Assembly (NCBI RefSeq): GCF_002876705.1
Contig: NZ_MDAG01000057.1
Coordinates: 1 to 64,000, forward strand
Reading direction: 5' to 3'
DNA: 64,000 nt
Origin: Enterovibrio norvegicus_B
GTDB lineage: Bacteria > Pseudomonadota > Gammaproteobacteria > Enterobacterales > Vibrionaceae
Shown here: piece after piece, positions 33,679 to 42,325 of the stretch
How positions within the stretch are numbered: the first letter of the stretch is position 1
Layout of the letters: each line of letters begins with the position of its first letter
The notes under the pieces: model-generated
Told to the model about the DNA's origin: nothing
The model's input: only the letters and a program-made list of their open reading frames with translations
Database searches by the model: none
Position numbers and translations under genes: made by a program

Positions 33679-34676
33679 TGGATTATGCATTGCTATGGGC
33701 TGGCATCATTGCGATCGCCGTTCTTCTCTATGTCATTTTGGATGGATTCGACTTGGGCGTGGGTATCTTGTTTCCCACGCTGAATGACGCAGAAAAAGAT
33801 GCGGCCATGAATTCCATCGCACCCATCTGGGATGGCAATGAAACATGGCTGGTGTTAGGGGGAGGCGGCCTGTTTGCCGTATTCCCGCTTGCGTATTCTG
33901 TCATTATGCCCGCGGTGTACGCGCCCATCATCGCCATGTTGATAGGGCTTATCTTTCGCGGGGTCGCCTTTGAATATCGCTACCGAACAAAAGCAGGAAG
34001 GTATTTGTGGGATTGGTCGTTCTTTGGCGGCTCGTTCGTGGCGACCTTTTCTCAAGGCATGATTCTCGGTGCGTTATTGCAGGGCATCAGCGTAGAGGGG
34101 CGGCAATATGCGGGCGGTTGGTTTGATTGGCTAACACCCTTCACCGTATTTTGCGGTGTCGCGGTGACCTTTGGTTACACGCTGCTAGGTGGATGTTGGT
34201 TGCTGATCAAGACCTCGGGTTCGATCGAACAGAAACTCTATGCGCGGTGCAAACAACTTACCTTGGCATTTCTTGGTTCGATCGGATTGGTGAGTATTTG
34301 GCTCCCGTTTATCTCCCAAGAAATCGCAGCACGATGGTTTACCTTCCCTAACGCCGCGGCGTTCTTCCTCATCCCCATCATCTCAGCGTTTGCGGCGTTT
34401 AAGTTGTGGCGCTCGCTGCACAGCGAAAAACCACTCAGCGCCTATTGCTGGACCTTGGTCATTTACCTCATGGCATTCGCAGGTTTTGCTATCAGCATCT
34501 TCCCATACATGGTGCCAAGGGCCTTTACGCTATGGGAGGCGGCGGCGCCAGAAAATAGCCTCAAGTTCTTGTTTGCTGGCGCGGCGTTTTTGCTGCCCAT
34601 CATCATGATTTATACCGCTTACTCGTACTGGGTATTCCGTGGGAAAGTGAAAGCAGACGAGGGATACCATGAGTAA
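33678..34676 (+). CDS. cioB: bd-type quinol oxidase subunit II, CioB-like
   Basis: Subunit II, 332 residues with about eight or nine membrane helices, pairs with the upstream subunit I. The N-terminus has the family motif DGFDLGVGILFPTL, and APIWDGNETWLVLGGGGLFAVFPLAY follows. It is shorter than the second copy at 39508 (378 residues), as expected of the CioB group. The ATG overlaps the stop of CioA, and the gene overlaps the following small membrane protein. Confidence 0.93.
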   Translation: MDYALLWAGIIAIAVLLYVILDGFDLGVGILFPTLNDAEKDAAMNSIAPIWDGNETWLVLGGGGLFAVFPLAYSVIMPAVYAPIIAMLIGLIFRGVAFEYRYRTKAGRYLWDWSFFGGSFVATFSQGMILGALLQGISVEGRQYAGGWFDWLTPFTVFCGVAVTFGYTLLGGCWLLIKTSGSIEQKLYARCKQLTLAFLGSIGLVSIWLPFISQEIAARWFTFPNAAAFFLIPIISAFAAFKLWRSLHSEKPLSAYCWTLVIYLMAFAGFAISIFPYMVPRAFTLWEAAAPENSLKFLFAGAAFLLPIIMIYTAYSYWVFRGKVKADEGYHE

Positions 34677-34788
34677 ACAAACAACCTCATTGCTTTGGTT
34701 CATCGGTTTATGGCTGGTGGGGGTCGCCAGTGTTTCTCTGCTGGCTTACTTCATTAAGTGGACAATGAAACTGGTAAATCTGGCTTGA
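34669..34788 (+). CDS. Small third subunit of the Cio oxidase (DUF2474-like)
   Basis: This 39-residue protein overlaps the CioB stop by 8 bases and has one membrane helix (about residues 9-31: LWFIGLWLVGVASVSLLAYF). Tiny one-helix proteins, often DUF2474, regularly follow CioAB and act like CydX, binding subunit I to stabilise the haems. It is easily missed because of its size. Function is inferred from position and form. Confidence 0.82.
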   Translation: MSKQTTSLLWFIGLWLVGVASVSLLAYFIKWTMKLVNLA

Positions 34789-34823
34789 TCGCGCTGGCAT
34801 TTCTGTTGGCGCTTAGGCATTAA

Positions 34824-34843
34824 AACTGGATATCTATCCAGTT
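34824..34843. promoter_or_regulatory. LexA (SOS) box upstream of ruvA
   Basis: AACTGGATATCTATCCAGTT contains CTG-N10-CAG with 9-base inverted arms and closely resembles the SOS box I recall from E. coli ruvA. It is 48 bases before the ruvA start, so ruvAB should be DNA-damage inducible. No similar box is seen before yebC-ruvC. Confidence 0.88.
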
Positions 34844-34890
34844 GTTTATTATCCTAACGGCAATTAACACCAAAAATACGAGTCCACACT

Positions 34891-35520
34891 GTGATTGGTC
34901 GATTACGCGGAATCCTGCTTGAAAAACAACCCCCTGAAATCCTTTTAGAAGTAAACGGCATTGGCTATGAAGTCAGTATGCCGATGAGTTGCTTCTATGA
35001 ACTTCCAGATGCAGGGGAAGAAGCCATTGTTTATACCCATTTCGTGGTGCGTGAAGATGCGCAGCTGCTTTATGGTTTTAACACAACGGTAGAACGCGCA
35101 TTGTTCCGCGAAGTCATTAAAGCTAACGGTGTTGGGCCTAAATTGGGTCTTGCTATTTTGTCTGGTATGACGGCCACCCAGTTTGTTGACAGTGTAGAGC
35201 GTGAAGACGTATCGACATTGGTGAAAATTCCGGGTGTCGGTAAGAAAACGGCAGAGCGCTTGGTGATTGAAATGCGTGACCGTTTGAAGAACTGGCATGC
35301 CTTTGATTTACTCACACCACATGCTGATGCAGCTGCGCGTCGTGACAGCGGTACAAGCACCGTGGTTGCAGCGTCAACAAACCCGAAAGATGAAGCCATG
35401 AGTGCATTGATTGCGCTTGGCTACAAAGCAGCACAAGCTGAGAAAGTCGTGAAGCAAGTTGCTCACGATGGCATGACCAGCGAAGCCATCATCCGCGACG
35501 CACTGCGTTCGATGGTGTAA
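34891..35520 (+). CDS. ruvA: Holliday junction branch migration protein RuvA
   Basis: The 209-residue protein binds Holliday junctions and loads RuvB. It has an N-terminal OB fold (MIGRLRGILLEKQPPEILLEVNGIGYEV), central helix-hairpin-helix motifs (ANGVGPKLGLAIL and KIPGVGKKTAERLVIEM) and the C-terminal RuvB-binding domain. The start is GTG. A LexA box lies upstream, and ruvB follows by 13 bases. It is separated from ruvC by an accessory block of about 9.5 kb. Confidence 0.96.
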   Translation: MIGRLRGILLEKQPPEILLEVNGIGYEVSMPMSCFYELPDAGEEAIVYTHFVVREDAQLLYGFNTTVERALFREVIKANGVGPKLGLAILSGMTATQFVDSVEREDVSTLVKIPGVGKKTAERLVIEMRDRLKNWHAFDLLTPHADAAARRDSGTSTVVAASTNPKDEAMSALIALGYKAAQAEKVVKQVAHDGMTSEAIIRDALRSMV

Positions 35521-35533
35521 TGGAGCCAATGAG

Positions 35534-36541
35534 ATGATTGAAGCTGATCGCCTAATAAGCTCAGTGCCGCCAATGAAAGAAGATGAGATCATTGACCGTG
35601 CTATTCGACCTAAGATGTTGGAAGACTATAAAGGTCAGGATCACGTTCGCAGTCAAATGGAGATCTTTATTCATGCGGCAAGAAAGCGTGAAGAAGCCCT
35701 CGACCACTTGCTGATTTTTGGCCCGCCAGGTTTGGGTAAAACCACCTTAGCGAACATTGTTGCTAATGAGATGGATGTGAATATCCGCACCACCTCTGGC
35801 CCAGTGCTTGAGAAAGCCGGTGATTTGGCAGCATTGCTAACGAACCTTGAACCTCACGATGTGCTGTTCATTGATGAAATCCACCGCCTCAGCCCCGTGG
35901 TTGAAGAGGTGTTGTATCCAGCCATGGAAGACTACCAGCTGGATATCATGATCGGTGAGGGGCCAGCAGCCCGTTCCATCAAAATTGATTTACCGCCATT
36001 TACGCTGGTGGGTGCAACCACCCGTGCTGGCTCGCTAACCTCGCCACTGCGCGATCGTTTTGGTATCACGCAGCGTCTTGAGTATTACAACGTTGCCGAC
36101 CTGAAAGGCATTGTTCAACGAAGTGCAAACTGTTTGAACTTGGTTGTTGATGAAGAGGGTGCTTACGAGATTGCGAAACGTGCGCGCGGTACGCCACGTA
36201 TTGCAAACCGCCTTCTGCGCCGTGTGCGTGATTATGCTGAAGTAAAAGCCGATGGCGATATCAACGCAGAGATCGCGTCGAAGGCGTTGGACATGTTGGA
36301 CGTTGATAGTCGTGGTTTTGACTATATGGACAGAAAGCTACTGAAGTCGATCATTGAAAAGTTCGACGGCGGCCCGGTTGGCCTCGATAACCTAGCCGCA
36401 GCGATTGGTGAAGCAAAAGACACAATAGAAGATGTGCTTGAGCCTTATTTAATTCAACAAGGTTACCTGCAGCGTACCCCTCGAGGGCGTATTGCCAGCC
36501 AACGTGCCTATTTGCACTTCGGGTTTGATTTGCCTGAGTAA
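35534..36541 (+). CDS. ruvB: Holliday junction branch migration helicase RuvB
   Basis: RuvB is the AAA+ ring motor that moves Holliday junctions. The 335-residue protein has Walker A FGPPGLGKTTLA (about residues 60-71), Walker B in LFIDEIHRL, sensor 1 VGATTRAG, the arginine finger region SPLRDRFG, and a C-terminal winged helix ending in TPRGRIASQRAY. It follows ruvA in the same SOS-controlled operon. A terminator and then the nonamer repeat and gap follow. Confidence 0.97.
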   Translation: MIEADRLISSVPPMKEDEIIDRAIRPKMLEDYKGQDHVRSQMEIFIHAARKREEALDHLLIFGPPGLGKTTLANIVANEMDVNIRTTSGPVLEKAGDLAALLTNLEPHDVLFIDEIHRLSPVVEEVLYPAMEDYQLDIMIGEGPAARSIKIDLPPFTLVGATTRAGSLTSPLRDRFGITQRLEYYNVADLKGIVQRSANCLNLVVDEEGAYEIAKRARGTPRIANRLLRRVRDYAEVKADGDINAEIASKALDMLDVDSRGFDYMDRKLLKSIIEKFDGGPVGLDNLAAAIGEAKDTIEDVLEPYLIQQGYLQRTPRGRIASQRAYLHFGFDLPE

Positions 36542-36566
36542 GGTTGTGCAACCAAAAATGATAGTC

Positions 36567-36592
36567 AGAAGCCAGCAATCGCTGGCTTTTCT
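36567..36592 (+). terminator. Terminator of ruvAB
   Basis: The stem AGAAGCCAGC / GCTGGCTTTTCT with loop AATC lies 26 bases after the ruvB stop. Confidence 0.75.
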
Positions 36593-36613
36593 GTGTCTGT
36601 CGTTTAGCCTTTT

Positions 36614-37431
36614 CTGCTCTTCCTGCTCTTCNNNNNNNNNNNNNNNNNNNNNNNNNNNNNNNNNNNNNNNNNNNNNNNNNNNNNNNNNNNNNNNNNNNNN
36701 NNNNNNNNNNNNNNNNNNNNNNNNNNNNNNNNNNNNNNNNNNNNNNNNNNNNNNNNNNNNNNNNNNNNNNNNNNNNNNNNNNNNNNNNNNNNNNNNNNNN
36801 NNNNNNNNNNNNNNNNNNNNNNNNNNNNNNNNNNNNNNNNNNNNNNNNNNNNNNNNNNNNNNNNNNNNNNNNNNNNNNNNNNNNNNNNNNNNNNNNNNNN
36901 NNNNNNNNNNNNNNNNNNNNNNNNNNNNNNNNNNNNNNNNNNNNNNNNNNNNNNNNNNNNNNNNNNNNNNNNNNNNNNNNNNNNNNNNNNNNNNNNNNNN
37001 NNNNNNNNNNNNNNNNNNNNNNNNNNNNNNNNNNNNNNNNNNNNNNNNNNNNNNNNNNNNNNNNNNNNNNNNNNNNNNNNNNNNNNNNNNNNNNNNNNNN
37101 NNNNNNNNNNNNNNNNNNNNNNNNNNNNNNNNNNNNNNNNNNNNNNNNNNNNNNNNNNNNNNNNNNNNNNNNNNNNNNNNNNNNNNNNNNNNNNNNNNNN
37201 NNNNNNNNNNNNNNNNNNNNNNNNNNNNNNNNNNNNNNNNNNNNNNNNNNNNNNNNNNNNNNNNNNNNNNNNNNNNNNNNNNNNNNNNNNNNNNNNNNNN
37301 NNNNNNNNNNNNNNNNNNNNNNNNNNNNNNNNNNNNNNNNNNNNNNNNNNNNNNNNNNNNNNNNNNNNNNNNNNNNNNNNNNNNNNNNNNNNNNNNNNNN
37401 NNNNNNNNNCTTCCTGCTCTTCCTGCTCTTC
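36614..37431. repeat. CTGCTCTTC nonamer tandem array interrupted by an assembly gap
   Basis: Two copies of the homopyrimidine unit CTGCTCTTC precede the N-run 36632-37409. Two full copies and a part follow it to 37431. The same unit on both sides suggests that the array continues through the gap. The strand asymmetry (all C/T except one G per unit) favours triplex formation and polymerase slippage. The stated gap length of 778 is probably an estimate. Confidence 0.8.
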
Positions 37432-37906
37432 CTACTTTTATCTCGCTAACGACAGATGTTTCACAACCTGTGACACGTAAATTCCCCGTTAACGTCGGTT
37501 CAACAACTATTCTTGTCTCTATTCGCCTACTTTCGGGATGAGCATGTCATTGCTCAGCGTGATCATTTGCCAAAAAAATCGCGCCAAAATTGATTGATGT
37601 CTAACAATCGCAAAATTTTGACAGCGACAATTGATTAATTTGACAGCAATCAATGTACGCGCACGCCAAATACTTTGAAGCGGCCGCTCAGAATGTTTAA
37701 TATTAGATGCAGCTATATTAGGACTTACTTAACAAAATCCTAACTAGTTGGGCACAAAAGTGCAACATAAAAAGGGAGGTCTGTTTACACAGATCCCGTA
37801 AGGAAGCTTAGTTAGGCGCGGCCAGTCAGCCCCGCATGTGTTTAAGCATTTACTTATCGATACGAAAGTATCGCGCGCCAGCGAGCCTGGCGAGGAAGGA
37901 GTTAAC
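37432..37906. other. Leader and promoter region of cydABX
   Basis: This 475-bp region has no gene. It contains TTGACA repeated at 37618 and 37640, TTGATT (37631) with AATCAA (37648) as a loose inverted pair, and AT-rich runs with -10-like sequences (TTTAATATTAG near 37696, TATATT at 37714). Oxygen-responsive regulators such as ArcA and FNR control cydAB in relatives, but I cannot assign a definite box here. The strong AAGGAG before ATG 37907 decides the cydA start. Confidence 0.45.
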
Positions 37907-39493
37907 ATGTTAACTGATATTGTGGATCTGTCGCGGTTCCAATTTGCTCTTACCGCGATGTATCACTTCTTATTTGTCCCACTGACTTTAGGTATGGCAT
38001 TCCTGCTTGCCATCATGGAGTCGCTCTATGTCATGACTGACAAGCAAATCTACAAGGACATGACCAAGTTCTGGGGTAAGCTTTTCGGTATTAACTTCGC
38101 GCTAGGCGTTGCAACAGGCCTAACGATGGAGTTCCAGTTTGGTACTAACTGGGCATACTATTCTCACTACGTCGGCGACATCTTTGGTGCCCCGCTCGCG
38201 ATTGAAGCCTTAATGGCCTTCTTCCTTGAGTCGACGCTAGTTGGTATGTTCTTCTTCGGCTGGGATCGCCTTTCAAAACGTCAACACCTTACCGTTACTT
38301 GGTTAACGGCTATCGGCTCAAACTTCTCTGCGCTTTGGATTCTTGTCGCGAATGGCTGGATGCAAAACCCAGTGGGTGCTGAGTTCAACTTCGAAAGCAT
38401 GCGAATGGAAATGGTGAGCTTTGCTGAAGTTGTACTTAACCCGGTTGCTCAGGTGAAATTCGTTCATACCGTGGCAGCAGGTTACACCACGGGTGCCATG
38501 TTCGTTCTGGGTATCAGTGCTTACTACCTTCTGAAAGGCCGTGATGTTGCATTTGCACGCCGTTCTTTCGCCATTGCTGCATCATTTGGTATGGCGGGTA
38601 TCCTGTCTACTATCGTTCTGGGCGATGAATCTGGCTATGAGCTGGGTGATGTTCAGAAGGTGAAATTGGCAGCAATTGAAGCTGAATGGCACACCGAACC
38701 TGCACCAGCAGCGTTCACTGTGTTTGGCTTCCCGAACCAAGAAACCATGGAAACCGACTACGCGATTAAGATCCCGTATGTAATGGGTATCATCGCGACG
38801 CGTTCCTTTGATAAGCAAGTGACGGGCCTTCATGACATCGTTGATGAGCATGAAGTGCGTATCCGTAACGGTATGATTGCTTATGGTTTGCTTGAAAAAC
38901 TGCGTGCAGGTGAAAGAACACCTGAAAACATCGCAGCGTTTGATGACGTGAAGAAAGATCTTGGTTTTGGTCTGCTACTGAAAGAACAAACACCAAACGT
39001 TGTTGATGCAACGGAAGCGCAAATCAAACAAGCTGCGAAAGACTCTATTCCACAGGTAGCGCCGCTATTCTGGAGCTTCCGCATCATGGTCGCGTGTGGC
39101 TTCGCAATGCTGTTTATCTTCGGTATGGCGTTCTATCAAACCTGTCGTCAGAAAATCGACGAAAAACCATGGCTTCTGAAACTTGCACTGATTGGTATTC
39201 CATTGCCTTGGATTGCCTGTGAAGCAGGTTGGTTCGTTGCTGAATATGGCCGTCAACCATGGGCTGTGGGTGAAATTCTGCCTGTACACATGGCTGCGTC
39301 CAATGTTCCCGCGTCAGAAATCATCACCTCATTGGTTGCAATCGTTCTACTGTACACAGTGTTCTTGATTGCCGAAGTGTACTTGATGGTTAAATTCGCA
39401 CGCTTAGGCCCTAGCAGCCTAAAAACAGGCCGTTATCACTTTGAAAAGCTAAAGACCCCGGAAACGGATCTTGCGCGTCAAGTTGAAGCATAA
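37907..39493 (+). CDS. cydA: Cytochrome bd ubiquinol oxidase subunit I CydA
   Basis: This is subunit I of the canonical, oxygen-scavenging bd oxidase: 528 residues, with His20 (haem b595 ligand position) in MYHFLF, and GRQPWAVGEILP near residue 445. It has the long quinol loop between about residues 265 and 385, in contrast to the shorter CioA at 32239. The protein reduces oxygen to water with electrons from quinol and builds proton motive force. ATG 37907 is preceded by AAGGAG; an in-frame ATG at 37838 is not a likely start. It is first in cydABX-ybgE. Confidence 0.96.
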   Translation: MLTDIVDLSRFQFALTAMYHFLFVPLTLGMAFLLAIMESLYVMTDKQIYKDMTKFWGKLFGINFALGVATGLTMEFQFGTNWAYYSHYVGDIFGAPLAIEALMAFFLESTLVGMFFFGWDRLSKRQHLTVTWLTAIGSNFSALWILVANGWMQNPVGAEFNFESMRMEMVSFAEVVLNPVAQVKFVHTVAAGYTTGAMFVLGISAYYLLKGRDVAFARRSFAIAASFGMAGILSTIVLGDESGYELGDVQKVKLAAIEAEWHTEPAPAAFTVFGFPNQETMETDYAIKIPYVMGIIATRSFDKQVTGLHDIVDEHEVRIRNGMIAYGLLEKLRAGERTPENIAAFDDVKKDLGFGLLLKEQTPNVVDATEAQIKQAAKDSIPQVAPLFWSFRIMVACGFAMLFIFGMAFYQTCRQKIDEKPWLLKLALIGIPLPWIACEAGWFVAEYGRQPWAVGEILPVHMAASNVPASEIITSLVAIVLLYTVFLIAEVYLMVKFARLGPSSLKTGRYHFEKLKTPETDLARQVEA

Positions 39494-39507
39494 GGAGAGC
39501 GTGAGAC

Positions 39508-40644
39508 ATGTTTGAATATGAGATTCTACGTCTGATCTGGTGGGCACTGATTGGTGTTCTGCTGATTGGCTTCGCGATCACCGATGGCTTTGACATGGGT
39601 GTCGGTGCGCTGGTGCCTGTTATTGGTAAAACCGATAACGAGCGCCGCGTGATGATTAACTCGATTGCCCCGCACTGGGATGGTAACCAAGTATGGTTAA
39701 TCACCGCAGGCGGTGCGCTGTTCGCTGCATGGCCGTTGGTCTACGCAGTGTCATTCTCAGGTTTCTACTTGGCGATGATTCTGACGCTAGCCGCTTTGTG
39801 GTTGCGCCCAATTGGCTTCGACTACCGTTCGAAAATTGAAGACCCACGCTGGCGTAAAACCTGGGACTGGGGCATTTTCATCGGTAGCTTCGTACCACCA
39901 ATCATCTTCGGTGTGGCGTTTGGTAACCTTCTTCAAGGTGTACCCTTCGAATTGAGCGAATTCTTGATCCCAACGTACCGAGGTTCATTCTTTGGTTTGC
40001 TGAATCCATTCGCGATTCTGTGTGGTTTGGTCAGCTTGTTCATGATCGTGACACAAGGCGCGACCTACCTTCAGATGAAAACCACCGATGCGTTGCACAC
40101 CCGTGCACGTAACGTGGCGCAGATTTCTGCCATCCTGACGGCAGTGTGCTTTGCACTTGCTGGCTTCTGGGCACAAAGCATTGAAGGCTATGTGATCACA
40201 AGCGAAATCATGACGAGTGCGACGTCTAACCCACTGAACAAAGAAGTGATGACGCTAACGGGTGCGCTGTTCAATAACTACGACGCTTACCCACTACTAT
40301 GGGCTGCACCCGCACTGGCTGTATTCATGCCGCTGCTGGTTGCTGTGTGCGCGCGTTTCGAGCGTGACGGTTTTGCGTTCTTGTTCAACAGCCTCGCCAT
40401 TGCAGGTGTTATTTTGACGGCAGGTTTCGCGATGTTCCCATTCGTGATGCCTTCTAGCTTGTTCCCAGACCACAGCTTAACCATGTGGGATGCGACATCG
40501 AGCGAACTAACGTTGAATATCATGACTGTCGTTGCGTTTGTTATGGTGCCAATCATCCTGTCTTACACCGCATGGTGTTACTACAAGATGTTTGGTCGTC
40601 TCGATGACAAGTTCATCGAAGAAAACAAAACCTCACTGTACTAA
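39508..40644 (+). CDS. cydB: Cytochrome bd ubiquinol oxidase subunit II CydB
   Basis: Subunit II has 378 residues, matching the E. coli protein in length, with the N-terminal motif TDGFDMGVGALVPVIG and then SIAPHWDGNQVWLITAGGALFAAWPLVYA. It packs against CydA in the inner membrane. It lies 14 bases after cydA with GGAGAG upstream of the ATG, and the small cydX gene follows by 15 bases. Confidence 0.96.
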   Translation: MFEYEILRLIWWALIGVLLIGFAITDGFDMGVGALVPVIGKTDNERRVMINSIAPHWDGNQVWLITAGGALFAAWPLVYAVSFSGFYLAMILTLAALWLRPIGFDYRSKIEDPRWRKTWDWGIFIGSFVPPIIFGVAFGNLLQGVPFELSEFLIPTYRGSFFGLLNPFAILCGLVSLFMIVTQGATYLQMKTTDALHTRARNVAQISAILTAVCFALAGFWAQSIEGYVITSEIMTSATSNPLNKEVMTLTGALFNNYDAYPLLWAAPALAVFMPLLVAVCARFERDGFAFLFNSLAIAGVILTAGFAMFPFVMPSSLFPDHSLTMWDATSSELTLNIMTVVAFVMVPIILSYTAWCYYKMFGRLDDKFIEENKTSLY

Positions 40645-40659
40645 GAGAAGGAGTCAACC

Positions 40660-40770
40660 ATGTGGTATTTCGCTTGGATTCTAGGTGTATTGCTGGCGTG
40701 CTCGTTCGGTATTATCAATGCGCTTTGGTTAGAACACACTGAAGCCATGGATCACGACAGTGAAGAATAA
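40660..40770 (+). CDS. cydX: Small cytochrome bd subunit CydX
   Basis: This 36-residue single-helix protein begins MWYFAWILGVLLACSFGI, almost identical to the start of E. coli CydX. CydX is needed for stable haem binding and activity of the CydAB oxidase. The ATG has AAGGAG 8 bases upstream. Its end overlaps the start of ybgE by 11 bases. Confidence 0.95.
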   Translation: MWYFAWILGVLLACSFGIINALWLEHTEAMDHDSEE

Positions 40771-41065
40771 GTTCACGACTATGTTGGACGGTCTGCATGA
40801 CCGTCTTCATAAGCGTGTGTTGATGATCATGTCATTGGTGCTTGCCCTGACATGCGCGGGATGGGTGATTTGGGATCCGCAGACCTTTGCGGACAACATT
40901 GGTGGCTTCAGTGTCGCCAATGCCCCAGCACTGATTTGGGCGACATGCACGGGGATTATCCACGGCATGGCATTCAAACCGCGCTTTTGGTTTTGGCAAT
41001 TGGTCTTTTTCCCACCGTTTGCATGGGCTGTGATGATTTCAATCCTCACGACTGCATTCATTTAA
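40760..41065 (+). CDS. ybgE: Cyd operon protein YbgE
   Basis: This 101-residue membrane protein has about three hydrophobic segments and an IWATCTGIIHGMAFKPRFWFWQ section close to YbgE, the fourth member of the cyd operon. Function is not established; it is conserved next to cydABX. The start I give is a GTG overlapping the end of cydX. The in-frame ATG at 40781 is an alternative that would remove seven residues; neither has a strong ribosome-binding site. Confidence 0.85.
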   Translation: MKNKFTTMLDGLHDRLHKRVLMIMSLVLALTCAGWVIWDPQTFADNIGGFSVANAPALIWATCTGIIHGMAFKPRFWFWQLVFFPPFAWAVMISILTTAFI

Positions 41066-41090
41066 AGACGCAATGACCGTTCATCTATGC

Positions 41091-41129
41091 AACAGCCTGA
41101 GTGCCTTTGGCCTCAGGCTGTTTTATTTT
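41091..41129 (+). terminator. Terminator of cydABX-ybgE
   Basis: The stem CAGCCTGAG (41093-41101) / CTCAGGCTG (41112-41120) is followed by TTTTATTTT. It separates the cyd operon from ybgC-tol. Confidence 0.88.
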
Positions 41130-41232
41130 GCGCCAATCGTGATGTACTACGGTGCAACGTGCTTTCAATACCTTGAGTAAGTCAGTTATAGTAATTCGCT
41201 AAACCTTATTATGGATTTCAGGTAATTATCGG

Positions 41233-41646
41233 ATGAGCCAACCCCACCCATTCTGCTGGCCGGTTCGTATTTACTACGAAGATACTGACGTTGGTGGTCT
41301 TGTATATCATGCGAACTATATCAAGTACTTCGAACGTGCAAGAACAGAACTTTTACGTAGCATCGGTGTCAACCAACAAGTGCTATTTAAAGAACACACT
41401 GCGTTCGTGGTTCGCCATATGGATATCGACTTTATCAAGGGCGCAAGGTTTGACGAATTGTTAACCGTAGAAACAACGGTGTCAGAGCTGCGTCGTGTGA
41501 CCCTCACTTTCTGTCAGAATTTAGTTAATTCAGACGGGCAGGTATTGTGTCGGGCCGTCGTTAAGGTAGCCTGTGTCGATTCTGAGAAAATGAAACCCAA
41601 ATCCATCCCCCCATCGATTCAATCGGAGATTTTAAGTGAGCGCTGA
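41233..41646 (+). CDS. ybgC: Tol-Pal-associated acyl-CoA thioesterase YbgC
   Basis: The 137-residue hot-dog thioesterase has the family motif YYEDTDVGGLVYHANYIKYFERARTE (residues about 14-39), including the catalytic Asp. It hydrolyses acyl-CoA or interacts with acyl-ACP in phospholipid metabolism. It is the first gene of the tol-pal operon, as in E. coli, and overlaps tolQ by 11 bases. Confidence 0.95.
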   Translation: MSQPHPFCWPVRIYYEDTDVGGLVYHANYIKYFERARTELLRSIGVNQQVLFKEHTAFVVRHMDIDFIKGARFDELLTVETTVSELRRVTLTFCQNLVNSDGQVLCRAVVKVACVDSEKMKPKSIPPSIQSEILSER

Positions 41647-42322
41647 ACTGTCAATTCTTGATCTGTTTTTGCAAGCGAGTCTGCTCGTTAAGGCAGTGAT
41701 GTTAGTTCTGCTTGGCATGTCAATCGTGTCTTGGGCGATGATCATCAAACGTTCTCAAATCCTTTCTCAGGCGACTGCAAAAGCAGAACGTTTTGAAGAC
41801 CGTTTTTGGTCTGGAATGGATCTTTCTCAGCTGTTTCAAGAAGTGCAAGCGCGTAAAGACCAGCTGACAGGCAGTGAACAAATTTTCTATTCGGGCTTTA
41901 AAGAGTTCGCGCGCCTTCACCGCAGCAACGGCAAAGTGCCAGAAGCCGTGATGGAAGGAACAGGCCGTGCTATGCGCGTGTCACTGTCGAAAGAAGTTGA
42001 ATCACTCGAAACCAACCTGCCATTTTTAGCCACCGTGGGCTCAATCAGCCCTTACATCGGTCTATTTGGTACGGTATGGGGCATCATGCACGCATTTATT
42101 GCATTGGGTGCGGTGAAGCAGGCGACGTTGGCCATGGTTGCGCCAGGTATCGCGGAAGCGCTAGTGGCAACGGCAATGGGCCTATTTGCTGCAATCCCCG
42201 CGGTAATGGCATACAACAAGTTAACCTCCAAGGTTGGCAAACTTGAAAATAACTATGTGAACTTCATGGAAGAGTTTTCTAGCATTTTGCACCGCCAGGC
42301 ATTCGCTGCACCGAAGGAGTAA
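41636..42322 (+). CDS. tolQ: Tol-Pal energiser subunit TolQ
   Basis: TolQ is the inner-membrane channel partner of TolR, forming a proton-driven motor of the ExbB/MotA type. The 228-residue protein has three membrane helices (about residues 18-38, 132-155 and 168-190) and LATVGSISPYIGLFGTVWGIM, a signature of the family. The GTG start overlaps the end of ybgC. It is followed by tolR 3 bases later. Confidence 0.96.
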   Translation: MSAELSILDLFLQASLLVKAVMLVLLGMSIVSWAMIIKRSQILSQATAKAERFEDRFWSGMDLSQLFQEVQARKDQLTGSEQIFYSGFKEFARLHRSNGKVPEAVMEGTGRAMRVSLSKEVESLETNLPFLATVGSISPYIGLFGTVWGIMHAFIALGAVKQATLAMVAPGIAEALVATAMGLFAAIPAVMAYNKLTSKVGKLENNYVNFMEEFSSILHRQAFAAPKE

Positions 42323-42325
42323 GCC

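Noticed and set aside
36492..37541. Open frame through the N-run at 36632-37409
   Set aside because: Same artefact: unknown bases and homopyrimidine repeats. It overlaps the end of ruvB out of frame.
37561..37720. FNR or ArcA boxes before cydA
   Set aside because: TTGATT...AATCAA has the wrong spacing for FNR and the AT-rich runs are too loose for a confident ArcA call, although such control is likely.
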